Below are positions 9,040 to 17,041 of a stretch of 17,041 bases of DNA, piece by piece (position 1 is the first letter of the stretch; every line of letters starts with the position of its first letter). The notes under the pieces were generated by a model, which was not told the DNA's origin, did not search any database, and worked only from the letters and a program-made list of their open reading frames with translations. The translations under genes and the position numbers were made by a program. This DNA is from Podaxis mareebaensis (lineage: Eukaryota > Basidiomycota > Agaricomycetes > Agaricales > Agaricaceae): the NCBI GenBank assembly GCA_018524725.1, contig JAEUWP010000534.1, positions 1-17,041 of the forward strand, written 5' to 3'.

Positions 9040-10892
9040 ATGTCATCCAAAGAGGTCCATGTTGAACGCTCTACGCCCCGTGTCCTCGCCCTCAATTGCT
9101 TCGTTTATGGCGACGAACCCAAACGCATCTTTTCCGTCACGATGGACCCTAATAACACCGTTAGTGAACTGAGGGAAGCCATTAAAGCCCGTCGGAATGC
9201 GTTCCAGACTATCGACGCAGACGCCCTTGAACTCTGGGCGGTGTCGATCCCGGCAGACTCTGTTATCCAGCTCATCAATAAATGCAATTTCAACGAAGAG
9301 GAGTCGTTGCTGCCTACCAAGAAATTGTCAAAGGTCTTCCCTTCAGATTTGGAGGAGGATCATGTACACGTCGTCATCAAGCGTGAGTCTTAATGAGTCC
9401 CGTAGCATTGTCATATACTCATTTTTCTCTTATAGCTCCAAAGGTCCATGAGTATCCTATACCTCCCGCTGAGTTTCAATTAGTTCATCAGCTCCTGAGT
9501 TCTGACCATCTTATAAAAATCCGTAAGAATTATCTTAGCGGGTTCCCCCAATGCAACCTTCCAGCATGGCTGCTCTCAGCCAGATACGTAGTTTACAGGC
9601 TCGAAATAAGCCAGTATTTCTCTGCAACCGTCCTCCGAATGCTGCGCCAACAGTTCCTCTCACTCTCCGCCACCCCATCTTTAACCAATTCCGAGATGAT
9701 TGCAACAACCACCAACCGACCTTGGAGGATAATATGCTCGCTTTTGAAATCGCGCACGTTATGTCCGACTTTTACGAGAAGGAGCTCGATCGCCAAACCA
9801 AGTTTATTAAGATTTTGGGGGGGGGGGGCATGGAATACACATCAGTGCTACTGCGGTTCCTGGTACAAAGTTTCTCACGAGTGACGACATGCCAAATCGC
9901 GGGCATCCCTATTTCATCTGCGAGTTCAAGAATGAGATTGGCTCGGGGGAACGAGAGCCTATCTTTCAAATCGCTGCGTATTACGCCCACTTCTTGAACA
10001 ATCAGGACTCCCTGAGTGAAACCTCTCTTTATCCCTGCATCGGATTATATGTTGTTGGTCAGTGACTTAGCTTGGATATTCAAATGCCTGTTCTTCATTT
10101 TTGTCTGTTCCAGGCTCCCTTCTTGGCTTTGTTGGCCTTGGTTACGCAGAAGGTGTGATCATTCAAGTCCTTGAACAACCTATCCGCCTCGACTACCACC
10201 TAACTGACGTCAAACTACGCCTTACAACGGCTCGTTACTTCGGCGCCCTGAAAAACGTCATTGGCAAACTCCGCGAGTACTACGATGCTGAAGTCTTTCC
10301 ACCTGGACCCCTACCCCATATGCCTTGTTACTTCGAATATACGTCCCTCACGAGAGGTGTCAAGCTCTCAATCTCATATGAGTCACAGGTAGCCGAAAAG
10401 CTAGTTTTCTATGGGCTAGTGGATGGTGATCATCGCGTATGTGTCAAATTCGTGACGAGCTATTCGCGGGAAGCACATGAAATATGTGCCAATAACCAAT
10501 TTGCGCCGGTTCTGGAAGGTTTCGAGGCTCTGCCTGGCGGGTGGTCTATGGTGGTCATGGATTCCGTCGATGAATCGTTTCAACCTTTGTGCACAGTTCC
10601 CCCCGACCTCCGCAACGTCGGTTTATACGACATAGCGAAGAAGAAACTCACAGATCTTCACCAGGCTGGCTATGTACACGGAGATGTGCGCGATGCTAAT
10701 CTTATGGTGGCAAAAGACGGGTCTGACAAGTGCATGCTGATCGACTTCGACTGGGCGGGCAAGGCCGAGAGCACGCGCTATCCTATGAACATCTATTCTG
10801 GCCCAGACCTATGGCGTCCTAAAGAGGTGTTTGATGGGGAGATAATTAGGGCTGAGCATGACATTGCGATGTTGGACGCGATGTTTCCCTAG
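9040..10892 (+). CDS. Crinkler-type effector: Ubl header, nuclease-like middle, kinase-like tail (frame broken)
   Basis: Exon 1 (9040-9382, about 114 residues) is the Crinkler header, a ubiquitin-like domain: ALNCFVYGDEPKRIFSV, LELWAVSIPAD, HVHVVIK. No signal peptide is visible. Intron 9383-9435 (GTGAGT..TATAG) leads to VHEYPIPPAEF and NYLSGFPQCN. The frame then changes near 9545-9560 to a reading with FLCNRPPNAAPTVPLTL, RHPIFNQFRDDC and DFYEKELDRQTKF. At a run of 12 G (9817-9828) it changes again to GIHISATAVPGTKF, SDDMPN and YFICEFKNEIGSG. Asp codons at 9883-9888 and Glu-x-Lys at 9922-9930 fit a PD-(D/E)xK nuclease signature. Intron 10058-10113 joins in frame to the kinase-like part: candidate Lys at 10446, HGDVRDAN at 10677-10700 (catalytic-loop-like), and DFD at 10743-10751 in place of DFG. 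Stop at 10890. Known: Crinkler effectors are modular, with Ubl headers and nuclease or kinase-like tails. The two frame breaks mean either a pseudogene or sequence errors. Confidence 0.7.
9383..9435 (+). other. Intron 1 of the Crinkler-type gene (53 bp)
   Basis: Consensus donor GTGAGT and acceptor TTATAG. Without splicing the header runs into TAA at 9391-9393. With splicing it continues in phase (one base left over) into PPKVHEYPIPPAEF. Confidence 0.75.
9817..9828 (+). repeat. G12 homopolymer inside the coding region, site of a frame change
   Basis: Twelve consecutive G follow GATTTT. Upstream coding sense (DFYEKELDRQTKFIKIL) and downstream coding sense (GIHISATAVPGTKF, YFICEFKNEIGSG) are in different frames, and the switch falls at this run. 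Homopolymers of this length slip readily in replication and are error-prone in sequencing. Confidence 0.8.
10058..10113 (+). other. Last intron of the Crinkler-type gene (56 bp)
   Basis: Donor GTCAGT, acceptor TGTTCCAG. The upstream exon leaves one base of a codon and the downstream exon supplies two, giving CIGLYVVG joined to SLLGFVGLGYAEG in frame. The unspliced reading stops at TGA 10063-10065. Confidence 0.75.
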
Positions 10893-11470
10893 TCGTAAGG
10901 GCTTGCACCCTATTACGATGTTCTACAGTACCTTTCATGTGTACGCGCTTTACCAATCATCCTTGTTTGTTACACTTTATCATTACGCAAGAGTGGCTGG
11001 GGCTGTCATTTAAGTTCTAAGAGTGACCATAGCGGGCACTATTCAACCTCAGGTATGACTAGTAACTGGAGATCTATGTCATCGGATGATTAGCAAGCTT
11101 TCTGTGACCCAGTGTCGGGAGGCAACTCTATCCTCTGCATTTCGTAGCACTCTATCAGCAGGAAATCGTTAAAAGAATACGGGGATTGTGATATTGGACT
11201 ACCTCGAACGGACAAGACCTTGGGAACAGATGTGTGGGCCAGCCATACCAGACGAGAGTGGTTTTCATTATACTCTATGTGGGCGGCGGCGATCCTCATC
11301 AGCCTCTAGGTCAGTCACAAGGGCTAACTGGGGTCCTTACTATGTGATGGGAGAACCAACACACAGCATACTTTAGAGGGCGTTAATGGCTAATCGGTCT
11401 GTGTTTATAATGTCCTACGGCGTCCTATATCCTCTTGACAGATTACTCTGGGAGCCTTGACATAACATTC
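10893..11470. other. Convergent intergenic region
   Basis: This 578-bp stretch lies between the stop of the Crinkler-type gene (+) and the stop of the carboxylesterase (-). It should contain both 3' UTRs. I see no recognisable coding domain, RNA gene or strong terminator-like structure, and no canonical AATAAA close to either stop; fungal genes often lack one. Confidence 0.6.
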
Positions 11471-13692
11471 TCATGTTTCTATCTCCTGCCCAAGTCCATG
11501 CCAAAAACTGCAGCGCGTACTCAAGACATCATCTATCGCTTCCATCTTCACGCCATTTGGATGGAATAAAATGCGCGAACTTCCAGTGGGCGAGTTAACC
11601 CGCTGAAGTAAAGCATGAGGAACTGGCATAGGTGTCACAAACAGTTATATGCGTACCTCCCAGGTAATCCCATCTCTGGCCGAAGGTGTCCCAGTTGTGA
11701 CAAACGACGTGAAATATTCCCGCATAGCTTCAAACAATGCACGATCATCTTGATTAGCATCGGCAGGAGGATTGAAGAAGGCTTGCAGCTCATCGCCGTG
11801 GAAAGATCCAAGATGAGGATTGTCATAGCTAGAGCGCCGTCAGCGCTGGGAGACGGACAAGGTCTTAAGTACTCACTGGAACTGGAATGCTAATTTGAAT
11901 TGGGAAGCACTCCCCGTGATCATAGCAGCCGTACAGATATACCTCGCTTCGCCATACATTTGCTGTCCTTGAAGACTGAATGACTCATCAAACGACTCCA
12001 AGGGATACAGCTCGAAGGCACGATCGACCGACTCCCGCGTCAGGGTAGCATATTGACCATGCAAAAAGTTGAAGACTGTATCCTCAGTCGCGTTGGGCAT
12101 CGAGGTATTGGCTGAAGGGTCTGAAAGAGACGCAGACCAACGAGCACCTTCGTTAGTATTTGAGCTTTGTTCCTCGTAAGTTCGCTGGCTGGACAAGTTA
12201 AGGGATGGATACTCACCCAAATAGGACGGGAACATGAGCGAAATGTCCGGACTTAAACGCTTCAACCGGCCGCTCCCTGATAAACTTCCTATCCAAAATA
12301 GGAGCAAAGACAAACAGTGTATCTGGGCGCGCGGCGAGAACGCGCGTACTGGCCAATGCAAGTGTATTGAGGTCGGCCGATCGGAGGCATTTGAGGGTGT
12401 TGGCTCCTTGGTCTCCACAGCCGCTGGCGGTTGCATAAGAACTAGATTGCATGCTGAAACGGAATCAGACGTACGCAAAATCAGCGTATTGGTTAAATAT
12501 TGCCACGTCGTAATCCTCATCGAACGCAGGCACGAAGCTGAGAGAAGGACTATCGCCCATCGCGGCTCGGAAGAGCCCTTCATTGTTGCCCCCGTTTGCG
12601 ATCAACTGTATGTCGTAAGCACTTCGAAGCCTCTTTGTCTGGGTAGCTTTACCTGAAACATGGTCGAGCCTGCGCCAGCAGATTCTCCCCAAATTGTCAC
12701 TTTCCTAGTTCCGTGAGCCCTCCGTCAGTAATAGGTTGCGAATCGGTGGTACTTACTCGCTATCTCCTCCAAAGTGCCCTATGTATCGCTGCAGCCAGCG
12801 AAGGGCAGCACGCTGCGAAGGACGTGAGTATCGTTAAGAAGCAAACAAGCTGAGGAAACTTAGTACTTGATCCAAGAGTCCAGCGTTGAGGTCACCATCG
12901 TCGTTGATCTGATCACCGCCTGAACGCCCGAGATAAGCTCAAGTCATTTCGTGAATGATGAATGAACATACCGAGGAATCCAAGCGGTCCCAACCGATAT
13001 TCAAACGAGACAAAAATCATCGGGTTCGCACTTGAATGCATGATCATCTCTGGGGGTGCATCGTGGGTACTTCCAGTTTGGAAACCACCACCTATTCTGG
13101 ACGTTATATGAAAGTCCGTGCCTATGTCCGAGTTCACCCACCGTGGAACCAAACCATCACTGGAAGCTTGTTATCAACACGGGCGTTAATAGGGACATAC
13201 ACCTGGTATCGCTTCGTCACAGGAAGGAACAGAGGTTTGAGGGAAAGGATATACATTGCCAAAAAGACAATCTTCGGATGTACCAGCAGTGACGCTGCTT
13301 TGGGTTACTGCAATACATGCGTTGGCGAACTACGAACTGCATCAGTGAGAAAAAGGTGAAGGCCCAATTACTAGTACCTGTGTCGCGTTCACATCACCAA
13401 GGTGGACCGATGGAGGAGAAACTGGCGCCCTCCAACGAAGATTATTGACAGGTGGGTCAGCAAAACGGACACCACGGAAGTAGATGATGCCTGTGGACTC
13501 GTCTTCTAGTCCATGAAATGTGCCGTCTGCGTTAACCACGTGAGAACAAGTACGCTGATCAGAATTGATGGAGAGCCTACAGTCAAGTTTGACGATTGAT
13601 CCCACAAGATCTGAACTGATTTTGTTGGTAGCTCTAGGAGCCCCGAGGGCCAGCGATGATAAAATCCAAGTAGTGAGAAGTTCCAACCGCAT
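11471..13692 (-). CDS. Secreted type-B carboxylesterase/lipase, complete, 12 exons
   Basis: Alpha/beta-hydrolase that should cleave carboxylic esters outside the cell. I could join 12 exons in frame: 13692-13378, 13329-13255, 13202-13142, 13091-12972, 12919-12867, 12812-12757, 12704-12653, 12605-12475, 12423-12217, 12164-11877, 11828-11657 and 11602-11471. Total is 1,662 bp, 553 residues, usual for the family. All 11 introns are 47-54 bp and GT-AG. Residues 1-18 (MRLELLTTWILSSLALGA) look like a signal peptide. IIYFRGVRFADPP and LRWRAPVSPP are typical N-terminal blocks, followed by EDCLFGNVYVP (family usually EDCLxLNVY). The oxyanion hole is HGGGF (150-154). The nucleophile is Ser235 in GESAG, the likely acid Glu362 in GSNTNEG, and the likely base His463 in FHGDEL. 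N-glycosylation sequons include NATQ, NTSM and NATE. Substrate cannot be told; feruloyl, lipid or xenobiotic esters are all possible. No break is seen. Confidence 0.92.
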
Positions 13693-13735
13693 TGCGAAGG
13701 GTCTTCTTCAGCACTATCCACCAACGTGTACGAAC

Positions 13736-13748
13736 CCCTTTATATGTT
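13736..13748 (-). promoter_or_regulatory. TATA box of the carboxylesterase gene
   Basis: Read on the - strand the sequence is CATATAAAGG, a good TATA match, about 45-50 bp upstream of the ATG at 13692. This spacing implies a very short 5' leader. No other operator-like element was recognised. Confidence 0.55.
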
Positions 13749-14469
13749 GGGGGAGCTATGATTCATGATGGAATGTCATTCCTGATGCAGTCCTATGAGC
13801 ACCCAACGTGTTGTGTGAGGAACTCTTCGACTCACACGAAGGTTATTTTTGGAGCGGGCTAGTAATCAACGGCCACTGTATCCGGTATGGCTGTCGGAAC
13901 ATTGTGGCATTCAAGAGTGAACCGTGACGTTCTCTGTTCGAGTTCGAGAAGGACGCGGCAAAAGATCAACGTGAAGGCTCGACTGATCCAAGACTCCCTG
14001 CCGTTATCAAGACTCCCGATCAGCAGTTGAGACATCCCCGTGACAGAGGAACACATGAATAAGGAGTCCATTGGAGACGTGTGTGAGAGGAGAGTCGGAG
14101 CAAGTTACATATACATAAGTAAATGAGCCAGGCAAACTCGCCCTTCGCTTATGTGGTCACATGATACGTCACCTCCAGTTTGCTTCCCTGAACTCATCAC
14201 AAAAGCTTCGAGTTTCAAGAGCTTCAAGCAAAGACCTAAGCCAACAAGAAAAACGAGATCGAATGCAATTATGTCGTTAGTTGGCTCCAGAGTGAATAAG
14301 TATTTGAGATGCAGACCCCACCTCAGATTGACCTTTGTCAACGTCTGCGAATGCCTCTAGATTTGCTGCACGATCCTCCAGCCCACGCGACCTTTATCCT
14401 GTTTTCGCGAGCCATCTTATACTCTCCCGTGATCAGAATCAATCTCCGGAGGTAACTTTTTTTATTGTT
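13749..14469. other. Intergenic region upstream of the carboxylesterase
   Basis: About 720 bp with normal CpG and no recognisable coding domain. Open stretches at 13859-14071 (-), 14105-14341 (-) and 14151-14360 (+) are under 80 codons, have no family resemblance and overlap each other on opposite strands. No RNA gene was seen. Confidence 0.5.
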
Positions 14470-15760
14470 GTACAGGAGGGCACATGAACGCTCCTCCCCT
14501 TGAATTCTCGCCTCTACCATGTGGGAATTTACCTACGTCACAGAAATATAAGAATATTCCTTATAACCGTCATATCCTAATCCATCCTTATTCTCGCGGC
14601 TCACGCGTCACTCTGGAGGCATATGAAAGCCTTCCAGATAAGCTGGAATTTATGGAGCACCTGTTAGGCAGGTAGGCATGGATATTGCGTTTGCCCTTCT
14701 AAAACACGCCGAGAATTCAGCAAAATGTGGTCACCCTGGATGGACGGAGCCGGATGTTGGTGATCTCGACGGATCAAAACGCCATTGTACGAGGAGGACT
14801 TGATGAACGGCTCGATCAGCAACACTGCAGCATCGTCTTCATCACCAATCAAGAGGAGGTTGTTTTCGGATGCCACGGCATGGGTGCAACATGCTTAGAA
14901 TGTACACGAATAATCGAGGGGCTGATTGTGAGTACTTGGCAGAAAATGACGAGGACGAGATTCGGAGCGCGGGGGTCCCGGTCCGGATGTGGCCCAAACT
15001 AAGCTGATGTGTCTTCGGCGAATTACTTACGATCCGCCTCAAACCGGGTTTGCTACCTTCGATCTATTCTCGAATGTTTGAGTCCTGGGCACGAAAAATT
15101 TTTTCTGCTCTTCAAGCTTATCCCTTCATGGAGGTGACTCAGATGTCGGCCTACAGACGTCCCCAATGCAGGAGTAACAACGTTTCTTGGAGTTCTCGCC
15201 GGATTCCTAGGGTTCAAATGCCTATTTGTAGTTGAGGTCGCAAACGTGTGCCCGAATTGTTTCTTTTATTATGGTCCTGCCCTCATATATCTTGCAGCCA
15301 CAGTGTACGTGCATCTTTATTTCCTCACGCTGTATAGAAAAATATCTCCTTAATATTTTTCATGTAGGATACGACGGTGCATCTCTTCGTAAGCCATTCA
15401 CGGCTCTCCTCTGAATGTGATCCTGGATCGCACCCTGCGTTTCAAAGTGAGATAACCAAACCACCTTCATGCCTTTCTGGCCTCGCCGTCAAACGAAAAC
15501 CTTCGAGCACAAGATACCCGAGGGATTTCTCGCCAACCTCACTTGTGGGTATCTTACAAGATTAGAACTGCTGCAAGATACATCTCCGTCACTCTGTATT
15601 TCTCTAGTCGCTCCCTCTTCGTGAAATCAAGTACTGGACTAAAACAAGATCTTCTCGGCGGAGCTACTTGCAGGGCTCGAGAATTGGTTGGTGATGAATT
15701 ATCTACCAGAGAATACTGGAATCGTCATAACTGTCCTCGTTAGTATTAGTGTTCCTTGTA
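14470..15760 (+). other. Coding-like fragments, gene structure unresolved
   Basis: Several short stretches look protein-like but could not be joined. At 15153-15350 (+) a hydrophobic reading (TTFLGVLAGFLGFKCLFVVE then YYGPALIYLAATVYVHLYFL) would give about two membrane helices. At 15469-15600 (+) there is KTFEHKIPEGFLANLTCGYL then TRLELLQDTSP. At 15643-15757 (+) there is FSAELLAGLENWLVMNYLPE. On the - strand 14664-14876 reads ENNLLLIGDEDDAAVLLIEP and has an acceptor-like CTAAG just upstream. These could be exons of one or two real genes, one on each strand, or gene relics. I do not recognise a family, so no CDS is drawn. Confidence 0.3.
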
Positions 15761-15784
15761 GGCAACTTGTTACAGAGTTTTGCC

Positions 15785-15791
15785 TATATAA
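15785..15791 (+). promoter_or_regulatory. TATA box of the 15812 gene
   Basis: TATATAA within GCCTATATAAACTATT is a close consensus match. It lies 27 bp before the ATG at 15812 and 57 bp before the in-frame ATG at 15842. The longer spacing is more usual, which favours 15842 as the working start. Confidence 0.5.
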
Positions 15792-15811
15792 ACTATTACT
15801 GCTTTGGCACC

Positions 15812-16488
15812 ATGCATCCCTCACCATTGTCGCTACTAGTGATGATTTCCAACGCCATTCAGCGTGTGGCTGCCATTGCCACAAGGTTTTTCCTGTTGTT
15901 CTTGATCTCATTGTACGTCGTCGATCTCATTTCTGCACCATCGCCTTAACATATTCTGTCAGCACCGAATGCATAAGAGACCTCCGGAATGCAGTGCACG
16001 CGCTATACAATCGCTTCGTGTCTATTTACGCCGCACACTCATCAATGTCGCTCGTAGACGTGCATGCGGCACAGCCCCATGAAGAGTCCGTTGTCAGTCC
16101 TGGCGTGCTTCGGGACCTCCTTTCCAGCCGTGCCGTTTCCTACCAACGGTTTTTCTGTGCCACGACTTGTTCCTTTCCACCGTATCATAGCCACAGAGCT
16201 ATAACCAACTCCATCACCACAGTGACCGTTGATGCATCGACTCTCGCCGTCACTCCTGGCTACCAAGTAGAAGGCAATGCCGGGATCACACACTCATCCT
16301 TTGCCACCGCGATCTTCTCGTTTTTCAACAATCGTGTTTGGCAGCAGGGTGACATGATAGTTGTAAATGTTGAGGCTGGTGTCGGGCATGCCATACTGCA
16401 CAACGGAGAAATCCAGTACTTGACTTTCTTTTGCGTCACCGCACTTATGCGGTTCCACCCCAGCGACCATACCAGTCCCGAGTTCTGA
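15812..16488 (+). CDS. Unrecognised protein with N-terminal hydrophobic anchor or signal
   Basis: Two-exon model. Exon 1 begins at ATG 15812 (good CACCATG context) or ATG 15842 (better TATA spacing) and ends at 15912; exon 2 runs 15963-16488. The 50-bp intron 15913-15962 has a consensus GTACGT donor, a TTAACAT branch-like site and a TCTGTCAG acceptor, and the phases match. The product would be 208 or 198 residues. The N-terminus (AIQRVAAIATRFFLLFLIS) is a hydrophobic signal-anchor-like segment. The rest has DLRNAVHALYNRF, SPGVLRDLLSSR, NSITTVTVDASTLAVTPGYQ and QQGDMIVVNVEAGVGHAIL, with pyrimidine-rich third positions typical of coding. No family recognised. Alternative: the exon 2 frame is open from about 15643 without any intron, which would give a longer, differently started protein. 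Confidence 0.5.
15913..15962 (+). other. Predicted intron (50 bp) of the 15812 gene
   Basis: GTACGT donor and TCTGTCAG acceptor with in-phase joining of LFLIS to TECIRDLRNAV. The sequence also remains open in the downstream frame when unspliced, so RNA evidence is needed to decide. Confidence 0.45.
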
Positions 16489-17041
16489 TGGGACGCTGCT
16501 CAATGCGGCTTAACTTTTCCAGTCATGTACTTGTTATTGTTCATTGCTTCTTGTTTTCTGACAACTTTCTACGTTGATCGCAGCGGGTGTCTGTGCTAAT
16601 GTCTGCTATTTTTTAACTCGTGTAATCACTCAACATGATGTATTGTAGAAAATCAACATATCATCCGTATCTCATCTATCATTCTCGTTGCTGTGTATAG
16701 GCTGCGCATGACAATTTCTGAATCCTGTGCTCATCCGCAACTCAGTAGACCTTCCTGTATGACTCGACGGAATGTACACGGAGGAAGGAACTTCTAAACC
16801 CACATAGAAGCCATGCCCCGTGTCGGGATTTGATGACCCAATGACCTGGACTCAAGGTGAGTGCGCAGCGACAACCAGTCAAACAGCGCCTTGACAAGGG
16901 CTTCCAGAAGCTTCAGTGTTCAAACATTCACTGATCTCGTGCCAGATACACTTATGACTCATTGAACTGTGGAGATCGGACGACGGCTAGTCGTGTAAGC
17001 GTCTATCCGTCATCCTCCTCCCACTAATCGGACCACCAACA
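16489..17041. other. Downstream intergenic region
   Basis: Contains the expected 3' UTR of the 15812 gene (T-rich stretch at about 16515-16615) and then about 400 bp in which I see no coding domain, RNA gene, repeat or clear promoter before the window ends. Confidence 0.5.

Noticed and set aside
11873..12583. Long - strand open frame of 236 codons
   Set aside because: Only its last part (12164-11877) is a true exon of the carboxylesterase. The upstream part is out of frame with the esterase exons and reads through intron 9 by chance.
12234..12656. + strand open frame of 140 codons
   Set aside because: It is antisense to well-supported carboxylesterase exons and shows no domain.
13036..13359. 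+ strand open frames over the esterase N-terminal half
   Set aside because: Antisense shadow; the - strand exons here join perfectly and carry HGGGF and EDCLFGNVY.
16042..16503. - strand open frames opposite the 15812 gene
   Set aside because: The + strand reading has better codon-position bias, a promoter match and splice sites. The - strand frames look like the antisense of a pyrimidine-rich third position.
13749..17041. tRNA, rRNA or CRISPR-type arrays in the right half
   Set aside because: No cloverleaf with the expected T-loop and acceptor pairing, no rRNA-like conserved stretches, and no regularly spaced repeats were found.

Overview
The window looks like genomic DNA from a filamentous basidiomycete, most likely an Agaricomycete. 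The intact genes are cut by many GT-AG introns of about 47-56 nt. One gene is a fungal Crinkler-type effector with a kinase-like tail, one is a 12-exon secreted carboxylesterase, and one decayed gene resembles the basidiomycete HAM1-like family. The species is not determinable from this window alone.

The DNA falls into two compartments. Bases 1 to about 8,500 are a decayed, CpG-starved block. CpG is nearly absent (a few dozen in about 8.4 kb by eye), TpG and CpA dominate, and every recognisable reading frame is broken by stops or frame changes. It holds (i) remnants of Ser/Asp/Glu-rich repeated exons at 46-2000, (ii) a + strand pseudogene of a multicopy basidiomycete hypothetical family at 2382-3265, (iii) internally duplicated, MITE-like DNA at 3540-4650, (iv) a - strand HAM1-like pseudogene at 5170-6713 that keeps an intron, and (v) coding-poor relics to 8,430. 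Many stops fit CGA-to-TGA change, as expected from decay of methylated CpG or a RIP-like process.

An AT-rich, GATAT/ATATC-dense stretch (about 8,570-8,960) marks the boundary. Beyond it CpG is normal and genes are recognisable. 9040-10892 (+) is a Crinkler-type gene: ubiquitin-like header, a middle part with a PD-(D/E)xK-like signature, and a kinase-like tail. Its splice sites are good but its frame breaks twice, once exactly at a run of 12 G. Convergent to it, 11471-13692 (-) is a complete type-B carboxylesterase/lipase of 553 residues with signal peptide and full catalytic triad; I could join all 12 exons in frame. 14470-15760 holds coding-like pieces that I could not join into a gene. 15812-16488 (+) is a probable two-exon gene for an unrecognised protein with an N-terminal hydrophobic anchor. 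The rest of the right side is intergenic.

The genes do not form a pathway. The notable arrangement is an effector-like gene beside a silenced, mobile-element-like island, followed by ordinary single-copy-looking genes.
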